Assembly (NCBI GenBank): GCA_031373665.1
Contig: JANMMZ010000119.1
Coordinates: 1 to 64,000, forward strand
Length of the DNA: 64,000 nt
Direction of reading: 5' to 3'
Source: M3007 sp031373665
GTDB taxonomy: Bacteria > Bacteroidota > Bacteroidia > Chitinophagales > Saprospiraceae
Position 1 is the stretch's first letter; the number at the start of each line of letters is the position of its first letter. The notes beneath the pieces are model-generated. The model was given only the letters and a program-made list of their open reading frames with translations. It was not told the DNA's origin and searched no databases. This document shows positions 34,646 to 41,127 of the stretch, in pieces. The position numbers and the translations under genes are program-made.

Positions 34646-35046
34646 GCCGTTATATTCCCGACTCGCTCAAGGCTCAGGTGGCAATCAGGGCTGGTCATCG
34701 GTGCGAATACTGCGGTGTTCCGCAATTGGGACGTTTTATACAATTCCATGTCGAACATATTCGTAGCATAAAACACGGAGGTGACTCGGAAGAGCATAAC
34801 CTCGCTTTCTCCTGCGCTTTTTGCAATTTTTTTAAAGGTTCAGATTTAGGTACATTCTTGGAAGCAGACCGCCTCATTCGCTTTTTCAATCCCAGAAAGG
34901 ATGTTTGGGCTGAGCATTTTTCAACAGAAAATGGTACAATTACTGCAAAAACAGAGATAGGCGAAGCAACGGTCAAAATTTTTCAGTTTAATACTCCAGA
35001 GAGGATAATTTACCGCAATGAATTGAATACTTTTCTTGATGAATGA
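34642..35046 (+). CDS. HNH endonuclease of a two-gene module (copy 2)
   Basis: This 134-residue protein has the same layout as copy 1: CEYC, FHVEHIRSIKHGGD, NLAFSC, CAFCNFFKGSD. After the nuclease core both share D(L/I)GT..E.D...RF(F/Y)NPRKD.W..HF. and EIGEAT.KI..FN. It continues with an 8-bp overlap into the VapB-like gene, so three small genes form one unit. The two copies are diverged enough to be old paralogs or separate acquisitions. Confidence 0.85.
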   Translation: MSRYIPDSLKAQVAIRAGHRCEYCGVPQLGRFIQFHVEHIRSIKHGGDSEEHNLAFSCAFCNFFKGSDLGTFLEADRLIRFFNPRKDVWAEHFSTENGTITAKTEIGEATVKIFQFNTPERIIYRNELNTFLDE

Positions 35047-35281
35047 AATTACGCTAGGCGTTGATAATCGCCACTTATCCACCCTGCTAATGTTTTTAAA
35101 AACGTTGGACTACATTGAGATAAAAAAAGTAGAAAAGCAGCCCTCCATGTCTGTTGAAAAAGACAAATTGATGCTATTATACTCGCTTTATGTTGCATGG
35201 AAAGATGATCAGGATACAGAAGCGATCATTCAGGATATTCATCAACATCGTTATTTCAACCGCACCATTGAGCGCCTATGA
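35039..35281 (+). CDS. VapB-like antitoxin
   Basis: The ATG at 35039 gives 80 residues; the frame opens three bases earlier with TTG. The protein is small and helical with a Lys-rich centre. It is called an antitoxin because its last bases overlap (ATGA) the start of a PIN-domain toxin gene that is now defective. The DNA-binding fold is not obvious. Confidence 0.55.
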   Translation: MNEITLGVDNRHLSTLLMFLKTLDYIEIKKVEKQPSMSVEKDKLMLLYSLYVAWKDDQDTEAIIQDIHQHRYFNRTIERL

Positions 35282-35384
35282 AACAATATTTGTTAGACAC
35301 TAACATCATCATTTTTTCCCTAATCTTACCGTCGAAGATTGGACATTATTAGGTTTTCCAGAAGGATTTGTGCCTTCATCATAG
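35278..35384 (+). pseudogene. vapC: vapC toxin with internal deletion
   Basis: The first codons read MKQYLLDTNIIIF, the exact start of a PIN-domain VapC ribonuclease with the first acidic active-site residue (DTN). The frame stops at 35350. A second frame, shifted, encodes FPNLTVEDWTLLGF and ends at 35384, which fits a VapC C-terminus. The ~100 central residues with the other metal ligands are missing, so no toxin can be made. The same deletion is in the copy at 36697. Confidence 0.75.
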
Positions 35385-35415
35385 CGCGTATTTCCGCGAA
35401 AAGTAGAATTGAAAC

Positions 35416-35450
35416 CATAACCGATGATGGTGTTTGAACTGTTTACTGCT
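35416..35450 (+). repeat. Array-tail element, copy 4 (truncated), with decayed CRISPR repeat
   Basis: A degenerate repeat (TTTCCGCGAAAAGTAGAATT followed by GAAAC, 35391-35415) is directly followed by the CATAACCGATGATGG element. No other repeats are near, so this is the relic of an array end. Confidence 0.75.
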
Positions 35451-35486
35451 CTATGCTATTAAATTGGAAATATCGGATAAAAGTCC

Positions 35487-35494
35487 TATCTTTG
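35487..35494 (+). promoter_or_regulatory. -7 box for the DUF4240-like gene
   Basis: TATCTTTG lies 23 bp before 35518 with a TTG 20 bp upstream. Confidence 0.55.
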
Positions 35495-35517
35495 CATCTT
35501 TCTAATGCCGTAAGATC

Positions 35518-36084
35518 ATGCCCAATACCGTTATACATATTCCTTTGGCCTCATTCGATGACCTATTAGTACAGGAACTCCGGCAGCGCTACGAACCCAC
35601 GAGCGTCGAAATTCTCGTGCATACTCCTTCTGCCGATTGGTTGGACGAAGAGCAATTTTGGCAAATTATTGCACTGCTCGATTGGGAAAAAATGGGGCAG
35701 GACGATGCAGTATTAGCACCCTCGGTGCAGGCATTATCAGCACTCCCCATAACCGTGATTCATCAGTTTGAAGACCTATTAGCCCAAAAACTCTGGCTAT
35801 TGGATACCCCTACACACGCAGAAGCATCTTTGATCAACCGCCCTCCCGATGCGGAACTATCCATAGATGGTTTTCTGTACGACCGCTGTTGCGTAGTAGC
35901 CAATGGCAAAGATTTTTACAGGAAAGTATTGCACGATCCGGCAAAAATGCCTGCTGGGTATAGTTTTGGGCGACTTTTATCGCTGTCAGGGCAAGCATAC
36001 CACGCAAAAACAGGCAAGCATTTTGTTCATATCCCAAAATACTCTTACGAAACATACAGCAACAAAGCGGCTTGGGCTAAGTGA
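35518..36084 (+). CDS. DUF4240-like protein
   Basis: This 188-residue cytosolic protein resembles DUF4240 proteins: a helix with EEQFWQIIALLDWEKMG, a segment with VIHQFEDLLAQKLWLLDT, and DGFLYDRCCVVANGKDFYRKVLHDP. DUF4240 proteins are often met as immunity-like or toxin-neighbour proteins; I state this as weak inference. It is 6 bp upstream of the GIY-YIG-like gene, and the pair is enclosed by the 265-bp direct repeats. Confidence 0.65.
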   Translation: MPNTVIHIPLASFDDLLVQELRQRYEPTSVEILVHTPSADWLDEEQFWQIIALLDWEKMGQDDAVLAPSVQALSALPITVIHQFEDLLAQKLWLLDTPTHAEASLINRPPDAELSIDGFLYDRCCVVANGKDFYRKVLHDPAKMPAGYSFGRLLSLSGQAYHAKTGKHFVHIPKYSYETYSNKAAWAK

Positions 36085-36090
36085 TATTCT

Positions 36091-36417
36091 ATGCACGGCA
36101 ATTCCCACGAAAATAAGAATTTACATCATCTTTACGCGATTGACGACATCGTGGAAGAGGACGTTTTGAAATACGGCATTACCGATGACCCGATAGGCGA
36201 AGATGGCCTACCTGAACGTCTGCGGACACAAATAGAGTTATTCAACATTGTAGCCAATTTTGTACGTTTTGTAGGGCGTATTATTTTAACAGGTATTCCT
36301 GGTAGAGCGAAAGCCGAAGAGATCGAAATGGAGTATATTGACAAACATGAACAGGAACACGGAAAGCGACCACGTGGCAATCCCCGCCGTCGGCCCAAAA
36401 GGTCAAAGATCAAGTAA
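36091..36417 (+). CDS. Small GIY-YIG-like putative nuclease (toxin candidate)
   Basis: This 108-residue protein shows the order of a compact GIY-YIG fold: LYAID (first strand), KYGITDD (second strand), ERLRTQ with a candidate catalytic Arg, and KAEEIEMEYIDKHEQEHG with a candidate metal-binding Glu. It ends in GKRPRGNPRRRPKRS, similar to C-terminal toxin tips of polymorphic toxins (HGxRPxGN). It has no secretion signal. Pairing with the DUF4240-like gene suggests a detached toxin/immunity or a toxin-antitoxin pair. Motif assignment is by eye and needs profile support. Confidence 0.55.
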   Translation: MHGNSHENKNLHHLYAIDDIVEEDVLKYGITDDPIGEDGLPERLRTQIELFNIVANFVRFVGRIILTGIPGRAKAEEIEMEYIDKHEQEHGKRPRGNPRRRPKRSKIK

Positions 36418-36606
36418 CTACTGCGAGAATTAATTTTAGACTTTGGACGAATGAATACCTACCCCAATAAAAAAAAAGGCAATTATTATTTAGTTTGCTC
36501 AAATAACTATCTTTTTGCGAGAATAGTGTACTATTTAAGCCAAAAGATGGACAGTTTGGGTGAAAAGCAATCAGTTAAAAAGGATAAGTTATTTTTTTAC
36601 CGTTAC
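36418..36606. other. Intergenic, AT-rich
   Basis: No gene seen. The end of this stretch (TAAGTTATTTTTTTAC then TTACTTA, from 36585) nearly repeats 115-139 at the window start. Confidence 0.4.
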
Positions 36607-36871
36607 TTATGGTGCATGGAAAGATGATCAGGATACAGAAGCGATCATTCAGGATATTCATCAACATCGTTATTTCAACCGCACCATTGAGAGCCTATGA
36701 AACAATATTTGTTAGACACTAACATCATCATTTTTTCCCTAATCTTACCGTCGAAGATTGGACATTACTAGGTTTTCCAGAAGGATTTGTGCCTTCATCA
36801 TAGCGCGTATTTCCGCGAAAAGTAGGATTGAAACCATAACCAATGATGGTGTTTGAACTGTTTATTGCTCA
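36607..36871 (+). repeat. 265-bp direct repeat, copy B
   Basis: Ungapped match to 35188-35452. It carries a headless antitoxin fragment, the same deleted vapC (36697-36803), the decayed CRISPR repeat (36810-36834) and the start of tail element copy 5. Confidence 0.85.
36697..36803 (+). pseudogene. vapC: Second copy of the deleted vapC
   Basis: Same start MKQYLLDTNIIIF and same internal deletion and frame shift as 35278-35384, so the deletion came before the duplication. Confidence 0.7.
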
Positions 36872-36899
36872 CTGATGTACTGTTCACTGTGCCCCCCCG
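36835..36899 (+). repeat. Array-tail element, copy 5
   Basis: Follows a decayed repeat ending GATTGAAAC and reads CATAACCAATGATGGTGTTT. It keeps the full-length right part with the C-tract (GTGCCCCCCCGTTCC), as in copy 1, so it extends beyond the 265-bp direct repeat. Confidence 0.8.
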
Positions 36900-36947
36900 T
36901 TCCATATCCCTAAAAAAATAATTAAAATTGATAGAAAAAACGTATTT

Positions 36948-37199
36948 TTGTATCGTGGTGTGGTCTCCGCACTGCGCGAATTCATTTTAATTGGCTCAAT
37001 ACTATCCATCACGGCAGTTACCATTCCAGCAGAATACGTTCAAGCCACACGGCTCACTGAGCAGGAGATATTGCTCGAAATCTCAGTAAGGAACGGTTCC
37101 GAAATAAAGGTACAAATTGATGCACATCTTTTGACCCTATATTCTGGAACCGTTCCTTATCCTGCTTTGTCACTTTTTCCCGCCGAAAGAAAAAAGTAA
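36948..37199 (+). pseudogene. Fragment of a UPF0175-like antitoxin
   Basis: The frame encodes SITAVTIPAEYVQATRLTEQEILLEISV, the N-terminal half of small UPF0175-type antitoxins (IP..... ..T..E.LLEIAV). No ATG precedes it (the frame opens with a TTG that lies inside TATTTTTG, itself a -7 box). After EISV the sequence changes to unrelated residues within a 13-bp inverted repeat (AAGGAACGGTTCC near 37090, complement near 37148). It is probably broken at both ends. Confidence 0.5.
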
Positions 37200-37427
37200 G
37201 AAAAAAGTAACCCAAAAAGGCCTATCTGTCGAAAAAACCCGCGATTGTCCATCCAAACTCCGGCGGCGTGGAAAAAACTCGCCGCATGATCGCAACAGGG
37301 CATGCCCATGAGTAGCAACAGGGCATGCCCATGAGTAGCAACAGGGCGTGCCCTGTTGCTACACTTTTCCACTTGATCTGCCTCCACTTGGAGCCAACCG
37401 GGGTTTTTCTAAGGCCCTGAAGTAGGG
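37166..37427. repeat. Dispersed ~250-bp non-coding element, copy 1
   Basis: Starts TTTGTCACTTTTT, has AAAAAAGTAACCCAAAAAGG and AAAAAACTCGCCG inside, and ends TAAGGCCCTGAAGTAGGG. The copy at 42477-42716 has the same blocks in the same order. It contains two 23-bp tandem units (from 37292 and 37315) and a 13-bp palindrome (37335-37362). No protein is supported. Confidence 0.65.
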
Positions 37428-37796
37428 TGCTATTTAAAAAGCGATTCAACAATGTGACGGTTTTGCCTAACTATTTGCTCTATTTTAGACAGGGCTTACT
37501 TATAAAATATGTTTTAAGAAGTTTCGGGTGAAAGCCAAGGGGGCTTGGGGGCTGAGTTTGAATATTTTCATTCCTGCACTCAATGAAACGAACTTTTATA
37601 GAAAAGCCCTGCTATTTTATACTCGTCACAAGAGAATCCCACCACTATTAACAATATATTCCTTTTAATTAAATTTCAAAAATATGACTTTTTTGAAATT
37701 TAATTCCCCCAAAAACATATATTTTATTTTACACCGAATAATATTTCGATTTTAAAAAAATGTTAAAAAAATAGTTGCTAAATTCAAAATTTTCCA
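37428..37796. other. Intergenic region with an AT-rich hairpin
   Basis: No gene is supported. A 16-bp inverted repeat (AATTAAATTTCAAAAA, 37667-37682, with complement 37690-37705) may act as a terminator or be part of a mobile relic. Confidence 0.5.
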
Positions 37797-37828
37797 TACT
37801 ATCATAGCGTATTTTCGCTACCTTCGCC
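37797..37828 (+). promoter_or_regulatory. Operator-like motif and promoter-like box before the M43 protease gene
   Basis: TACTATCATAGCGTATTTTC continues to CGCT (37797-37819) and overlaps TACCTTCG (37818-37825), 52 bp before the gene. The palindromic block AGCG-N6-CGCT and the TACCTTCGCC block both recur upstream of the fadN-like gene. Confidence 0.45.
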
Positions 37829-37877
37829 ACTGTTATTCTTCAATTTTTATTATTAACCTTCATTTCTTTTTTAGTTT

Positions 37878-38840
37878 ATGAAAAAAACGCTGTCTTTAGT
37901 TGCCCTTACGGTACTCCTGTTTTCTTGTGCAAAGGATACCAAAATTGAATCTGAATTAACCCGAACGCAAGAGGTTTTCGGAGATCGCAAATGCGCTTCG
38001 CATGAGGTGATGCTCGAACAAATGGCTGCCGATCCAACCCTTGCTATTAGGCATGAGGAAATAGAAAGATTTATTGAGCAGTATCAGCAGACAGTACATG
38101 ATCGTGCTGGGTTTCCATTGGTGATTCCAGTAGTGGTGAATGTATTGTACAAAACCAATGCTCAAAACATATCATTGGCGCAGATCCAAAGCCAAATTGA
38201 TGTATTGAACGCCGATTTTGCTGCAACCAATGCTGATTACGGCAATACACCGGCTCTATTCCAGCCAGTACTTTCTGGAAGTACGGGCATTAGTTTCACG
38301 CTTCAAAGTGTTGTCAGAAAATCCACTAATAAAACAAGTTGGGGACTCAATGACCAGATGAAAAAGTCATCTACTGGAGGTATCAACCCTACTTCGCCCA
38401 CCACAGTGTTGAATATTTGGGTGTGCAATTTGACTGGTGGCTATTTGGGCTATGCCCAGTTCCCCGGTGGTGCATCTGCTACTGATGGTGTGGTTTTGGA
38501 CGACAATGCTACGGGCAGTACTGGTACTGCAGCAGCACCTTACAATTTGGGTCGCACTGCCACCCATGAAGTAGGTCACTGGATGAACCTTCGCCACATC
38601 TGGGGCGATGCCACTTGCGGCAGCGACTTGGTGAGTGATACACCCACCCACAACACTGCAAACTATGGTTGCCCATCATACCCTCACTTGAGTACGTGTA
38701 GCGGCACTCCAGTAGAAATGACTATGAATTATATGGATTATACCAACGATGCATGTATGTATATGTTCTCTGCGGGTCAAAAAACAAGGGCACAAGCAGT
38801 GTTTTCTCCCGGCGGCCCACGGGTATCTTTCAATCCTTAA
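37878..38840 (+). CDS. M43 (pappalysin-type) metalloprotease, lipoprotein
   Basis: This 320-residue protein has a lipoprotein signal (MKKTLSLVALTVLLFSC). The metzincin zinc site is HEVGHWMNLRHIWG (HExxHxxxxxH) and the Met-turn is MTMNYMDYTND, typical of M43B cytophagalysin-like enzymes of Bacteroidota. There is no T9SS domain, so it should be anchored by lipid at the cell envelope. The gene stands alone and ends in a strong terminator. Confidence 0.9.
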   Translation: MKKTLSLVALTVLLFSCAKDTKIESELTRTQEVFGDRKCASHEVMLEQMAADPTLAIRHEEIERFIEQYQQTVHDRAGFPLVIPVVVNVLYKTNAQNISLAQIQSQIDVLNADFAATNADYGNTPALFQPVLSGSTGISFTLQSVVRKSTNKTSWGLNDQMKKSSTGGINPTSPTTVLNIWVCNLTGGYLGYAQFPGGASATDGVVLDDNATGSTGTAAAPYNLGRTATHEVGHWMNLRHIWGDATCGSDLVSDTPTHNTANYGCPSYPHLSTCSGTPVEMTMNYMDYTNDACMYMFSAGQKTRAQAVFSPGGPRVSFNP

Positions 38841-38915
38841 TACTGTTTTTTTAGGAGATCAAGGAGATTCTTAACTTGAATACTCTGGTAAAAACAAAAG
38901 AAGGATTAAAAAAAC

Positions 38916-38952
38916 GCCCCAAATGGCCTTGGTCATTTGGGGCATTTTTTTT
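38916..38952 (+). terminator. Rho-independent terminator
   Basis: GCCCCAAATG (38916-38925) pairs with CATTTGGGGC (38934-38943), loop of 8, then a run of eight T. Follows the M43 protease gene. Confidence 0.85.
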
Positions 38953-39008
38953 GATCCCTATATTAGGTTGATGAATCAACCTAATGAGCGTTTATGAATT
39001 AAAATATG

Positions 39009-39230
39009 CTACATTATTTCATCATTAATGATGATAAACTCTACAGTAGTCCAATATTTCTTATATACTATTCCATTGGTTGTCCACTTGTCTATCAATA
39101 CCCAATAAGAAGGTATATCACCATTTGTGATCGTTGTTAGTTGATTAACTTGTTGGGTATTGTTGCTTGCAATGCCTGAAACGGCAAAAAAGGCGGTGAT
39201 CAACAAACCTGAAATGAGTGCTTTTTTCAT
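39009..39230 (-). CDS. Small secreted protein
   Basis: The ATG at 39230 gives 73 residues with a signal peptide (MKKALISGLLITAFFAVSGIAS). The mature ~50 residues have no cysteine and no known motif. The upstream part of the longer frame lies in AT-rich leader sequence. Function unknown. Confidence 0.5.
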   Translation of the reverse strand: MKKALISGLLITAFFAVSGIASNNTQQVNQLTTITNGDIPSYWVLIDKWTTNGIVYKKYWTTVEFIIINDEIM

Positions 39231-39379
39231 AAAATGTGATTTTTGTATTGTGAAATATTTCAATTTGTAAAGGTACAACTTATTTAAATATTAAATAATA
39301 TAATTTTCTCTTTTTTTCAAGTATGAAAAATACTTTCAAGGTGGCTTCCAGAAAAGACATTGATTCCCAGAAATACCGC

Positions 39380-39387
39380 TACTTTTG
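39380..39387 (+). promoter_or_regulatory. -7 box for the FAD-dependent dehydrogenase gene
   Basis: TACTTTTG fits TAnnTTTG, 78 bp upstream of the ATG. Confidence 0.4.
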
Positions 39388-39465
39388 CACCTCTATTTTT
39401 TAAAACTAATCAAGAGAAAACTGGGAACTATCCAGTTGTCTTAAAATTCCCGTAGTACCAAAAAA

Positions 39466-41040
39466 ATGCAAGTAGTCGAAATCGTATTGTTGCCCGGAGA
39501 GCGTTATGCGGAGGAGGTGATTCGCCGCAAGGCAGCGCAACAGACGGGTGTGCCCGAACGCGATATTTCGCACATTGAAATACTGAAATCTTCGCTGGAT
39601 GCCCGCTCGCGCCAGGCCATTTTCAGGGTAAGGGCGGAAGTATATGGAAAATCAGAACAATATACGCCTCAAGCGGCCATATTATCGGGATTCAAAAAAA
39701 CGAAGGCAGATAAGAAAGTAATCATTGTGGGCGCAGGCCCTGCCGGATATTTTGCGGCCTTGGAACTTTTGGAACAAGGCATTCAGCCCATCGTGCTGGA
39801 TCGTGGTAAAGATGTACGGGCGCGGCGGCGCGACTTACGCGCCATCCAACAATTTGGGGAGGTGCACCCACACTCCAATTACTGTTATGGAGAAGGCGGT
39901 GCCGGCACTTACTCCGATGGAAAACTCTATACCCGATCCGTCAAGCGTGGCTCTATTCAAAAAGCCTTGAACCTTTTGGTGGAGCACGGAGCCAAGAGCG
40001 ATATATTGGTGGAAGCGCACCCACACATAGGATCGAATAAACTGCCCGATGTGGTTCAAAATATCCGTGAAACCATCATTCAATACGGAGGGGAAGTACA
40101 TTTTGATACGTTGGTGACTGATTTTATACTTAAAGACCAACGCATGTTGGGGGTAAGGACAAAAAACGTAGGCGATGAATCCGCCACTGAAAAAGAGTGG
40201 TTGGCCGATGCCGTTATTTTGGCCACGGGGCATTCGGCCCGCGATATTTATACCCTCTTGCACGAGCGGCATATTTTGATTGAGGCGAAGTCGTTTGCCT
40301 TAGGTGTCAGGGTGGAACATCCTCAACCCCTCATTGACAGTATCCAATACAAGCAGCCCTACCGCGACGAAAACCTACCTGCCGCCAGTTATAGTTTGGT
40401 TTGCCAAGTGGGCGACCGGGGCGTTTTTTCATTCTGTATGTGTCCAGGCGGCTTGATCGTGCCAGCCGCGACTGCACCCGGCGAAATAGTGGTGAATGGG
40501 ATGAGCATGAGCCGCCGCGATTCGCCATTTGCCAACTCCGGTATGGTGACTTCCATAGAACCCGACGACTTGAAACCTTGGGCCAAACACGGGGTGTTTG
40601 CAGCCATGGCCTTCCAAACCGAGGTGGAGCAACGGCTTTTTCAGGCTGGAGATGGGAGTCAGAAAGGGCCCGCCCTCCGATTGACTGATTTCATTTCGGG
40701 CACGCTTTCAAGGGATTTACCCAAGTCTTCGTACATACCGGGCTTGTACACTGCACCTTTATACGATTTGCTGCCTTCGCATATATACAAGCGTTTGCGC
40801 GAAGGATTCAAGTCTTTTGGCCAACAAATGCGCGGTTTTCACACCTCCGAATCTATTGTGGTGGCCTCTGAAAGCCGAACCAGTTCGCCCATCCGCATCC
40901 CCCGCGATGCCCAGACGTACATGCACCCTCAGATCCAAGGATTTTATCCTTGTGGCGAGGGAGCCGGGTACGCTGGGGGTATTATCTCGGCGGCTATGGA
41001 TGGCCAAAATGTGGCCATGAAAGTGGCAGCGACGTTGTAA
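39466..41040 (+). CDS. FAD-dependent dehydrogenase (COG2509 family)
   Basis: This 524-residue flavoprotein has an ~85-residue N-terminal domain and then a dinucleotide-binding motif VIIVGAGPAGYFAALEL. The family marker HPHSNYCYGEGGAGTYSDGKLYTR follows, and the C-terminal FAD loop is FYPCGEGAGYAGGIISAAMDG. Proteins of this type are conserved, predicted oxidoreductases with unclear substrate. Cytosolic. It converges with the GH16 gene, with a long palindrome between them. Confidence 0.88.
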   Translation: MQVVEIVLLPGERYAEEVIRRKAAQQTGVPERDISHIEILKSSLDARSRQAIFRVRAEVYGKSEQYTPQAAILSGFKKTKADKKVIIVGAGPAGYFAALELLEQGIQPIVLDRGKDVRARRRDLRAIQQFGEVHPHSNYCYGEGGAGTYSDGKLYTRSVKRGSIQKALNLLVEHGAKSDILVEAHPHIGSNKLPDVVQNIRETIIQYGGEVHFDTLVTDFILKDQRMLGVRTKNVGDESATEKEWLADAVILATGHSARDIYTLLHERHILIEAKSFALGVRVEHPQPLIDSIQYKQPYRDENLPAASYSLVCQVGDRGVFSFCMCPGGLIVPAATAPGEIVVNGMSMSRRDSPFANSGMVTSIEPDDLKPWAKHGVFAAMAFQTEVEQRLFQAGDGSQKGPALRLTDFISGTLSRDLPKSSYIPGLYTAPLYDLLPSHIYKRLREGFKSFGQQMRGFHTSESIVVASESRTSSPIRIPRDAQTYMHPQIQGFYPCGEGAGYAGGIISAAMDGQNVAMKVAATL

Positions 41041-41054
41041 ATTACTTTAGGCTG

Positions 41055-41113
41055 CTGGTCAGTTGTTAGTCATCTGATGACTTGGAGTCATCTGATGACT
41101 AACAACTGACCAG
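41055..41113. repeat. Perfect palindrome between convergent genes
   Basis: Arms of 28 bp (41055-41082 and 41086-41113) around TGG. The core TCATCTGATGACT-TGG-AGTCATCTGATGA matches the core of the repeat at 21301-21363 except one central base, while the outer 14 bases are specific to this site. Likely a two-way terminator. Confidence 0.8.
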
Positions 41114-41127
41114 AAACTCAACTTTTT

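Larger units (their letters stand above)
35188..35452 (+). repeat. 265-bp direct repeat, copy A
   Basis: Aligns without gaps to 36607-36871 at a constant offset of 1419 bp with a few mismatches. It contains the end of the antitoxin gene, the deleted vapC, a decayed CRISPR repeat (35391-35415) and tail element copy 4 (from 35416). Confidence 0.85.

Noticed and set aside
37157..37452. Two minus-strand frames with repeated HALLLLMGMPCC
   Set aside because: They come from the 23-bp tandem units in the dispersed element; no start context or protein-like remainder.
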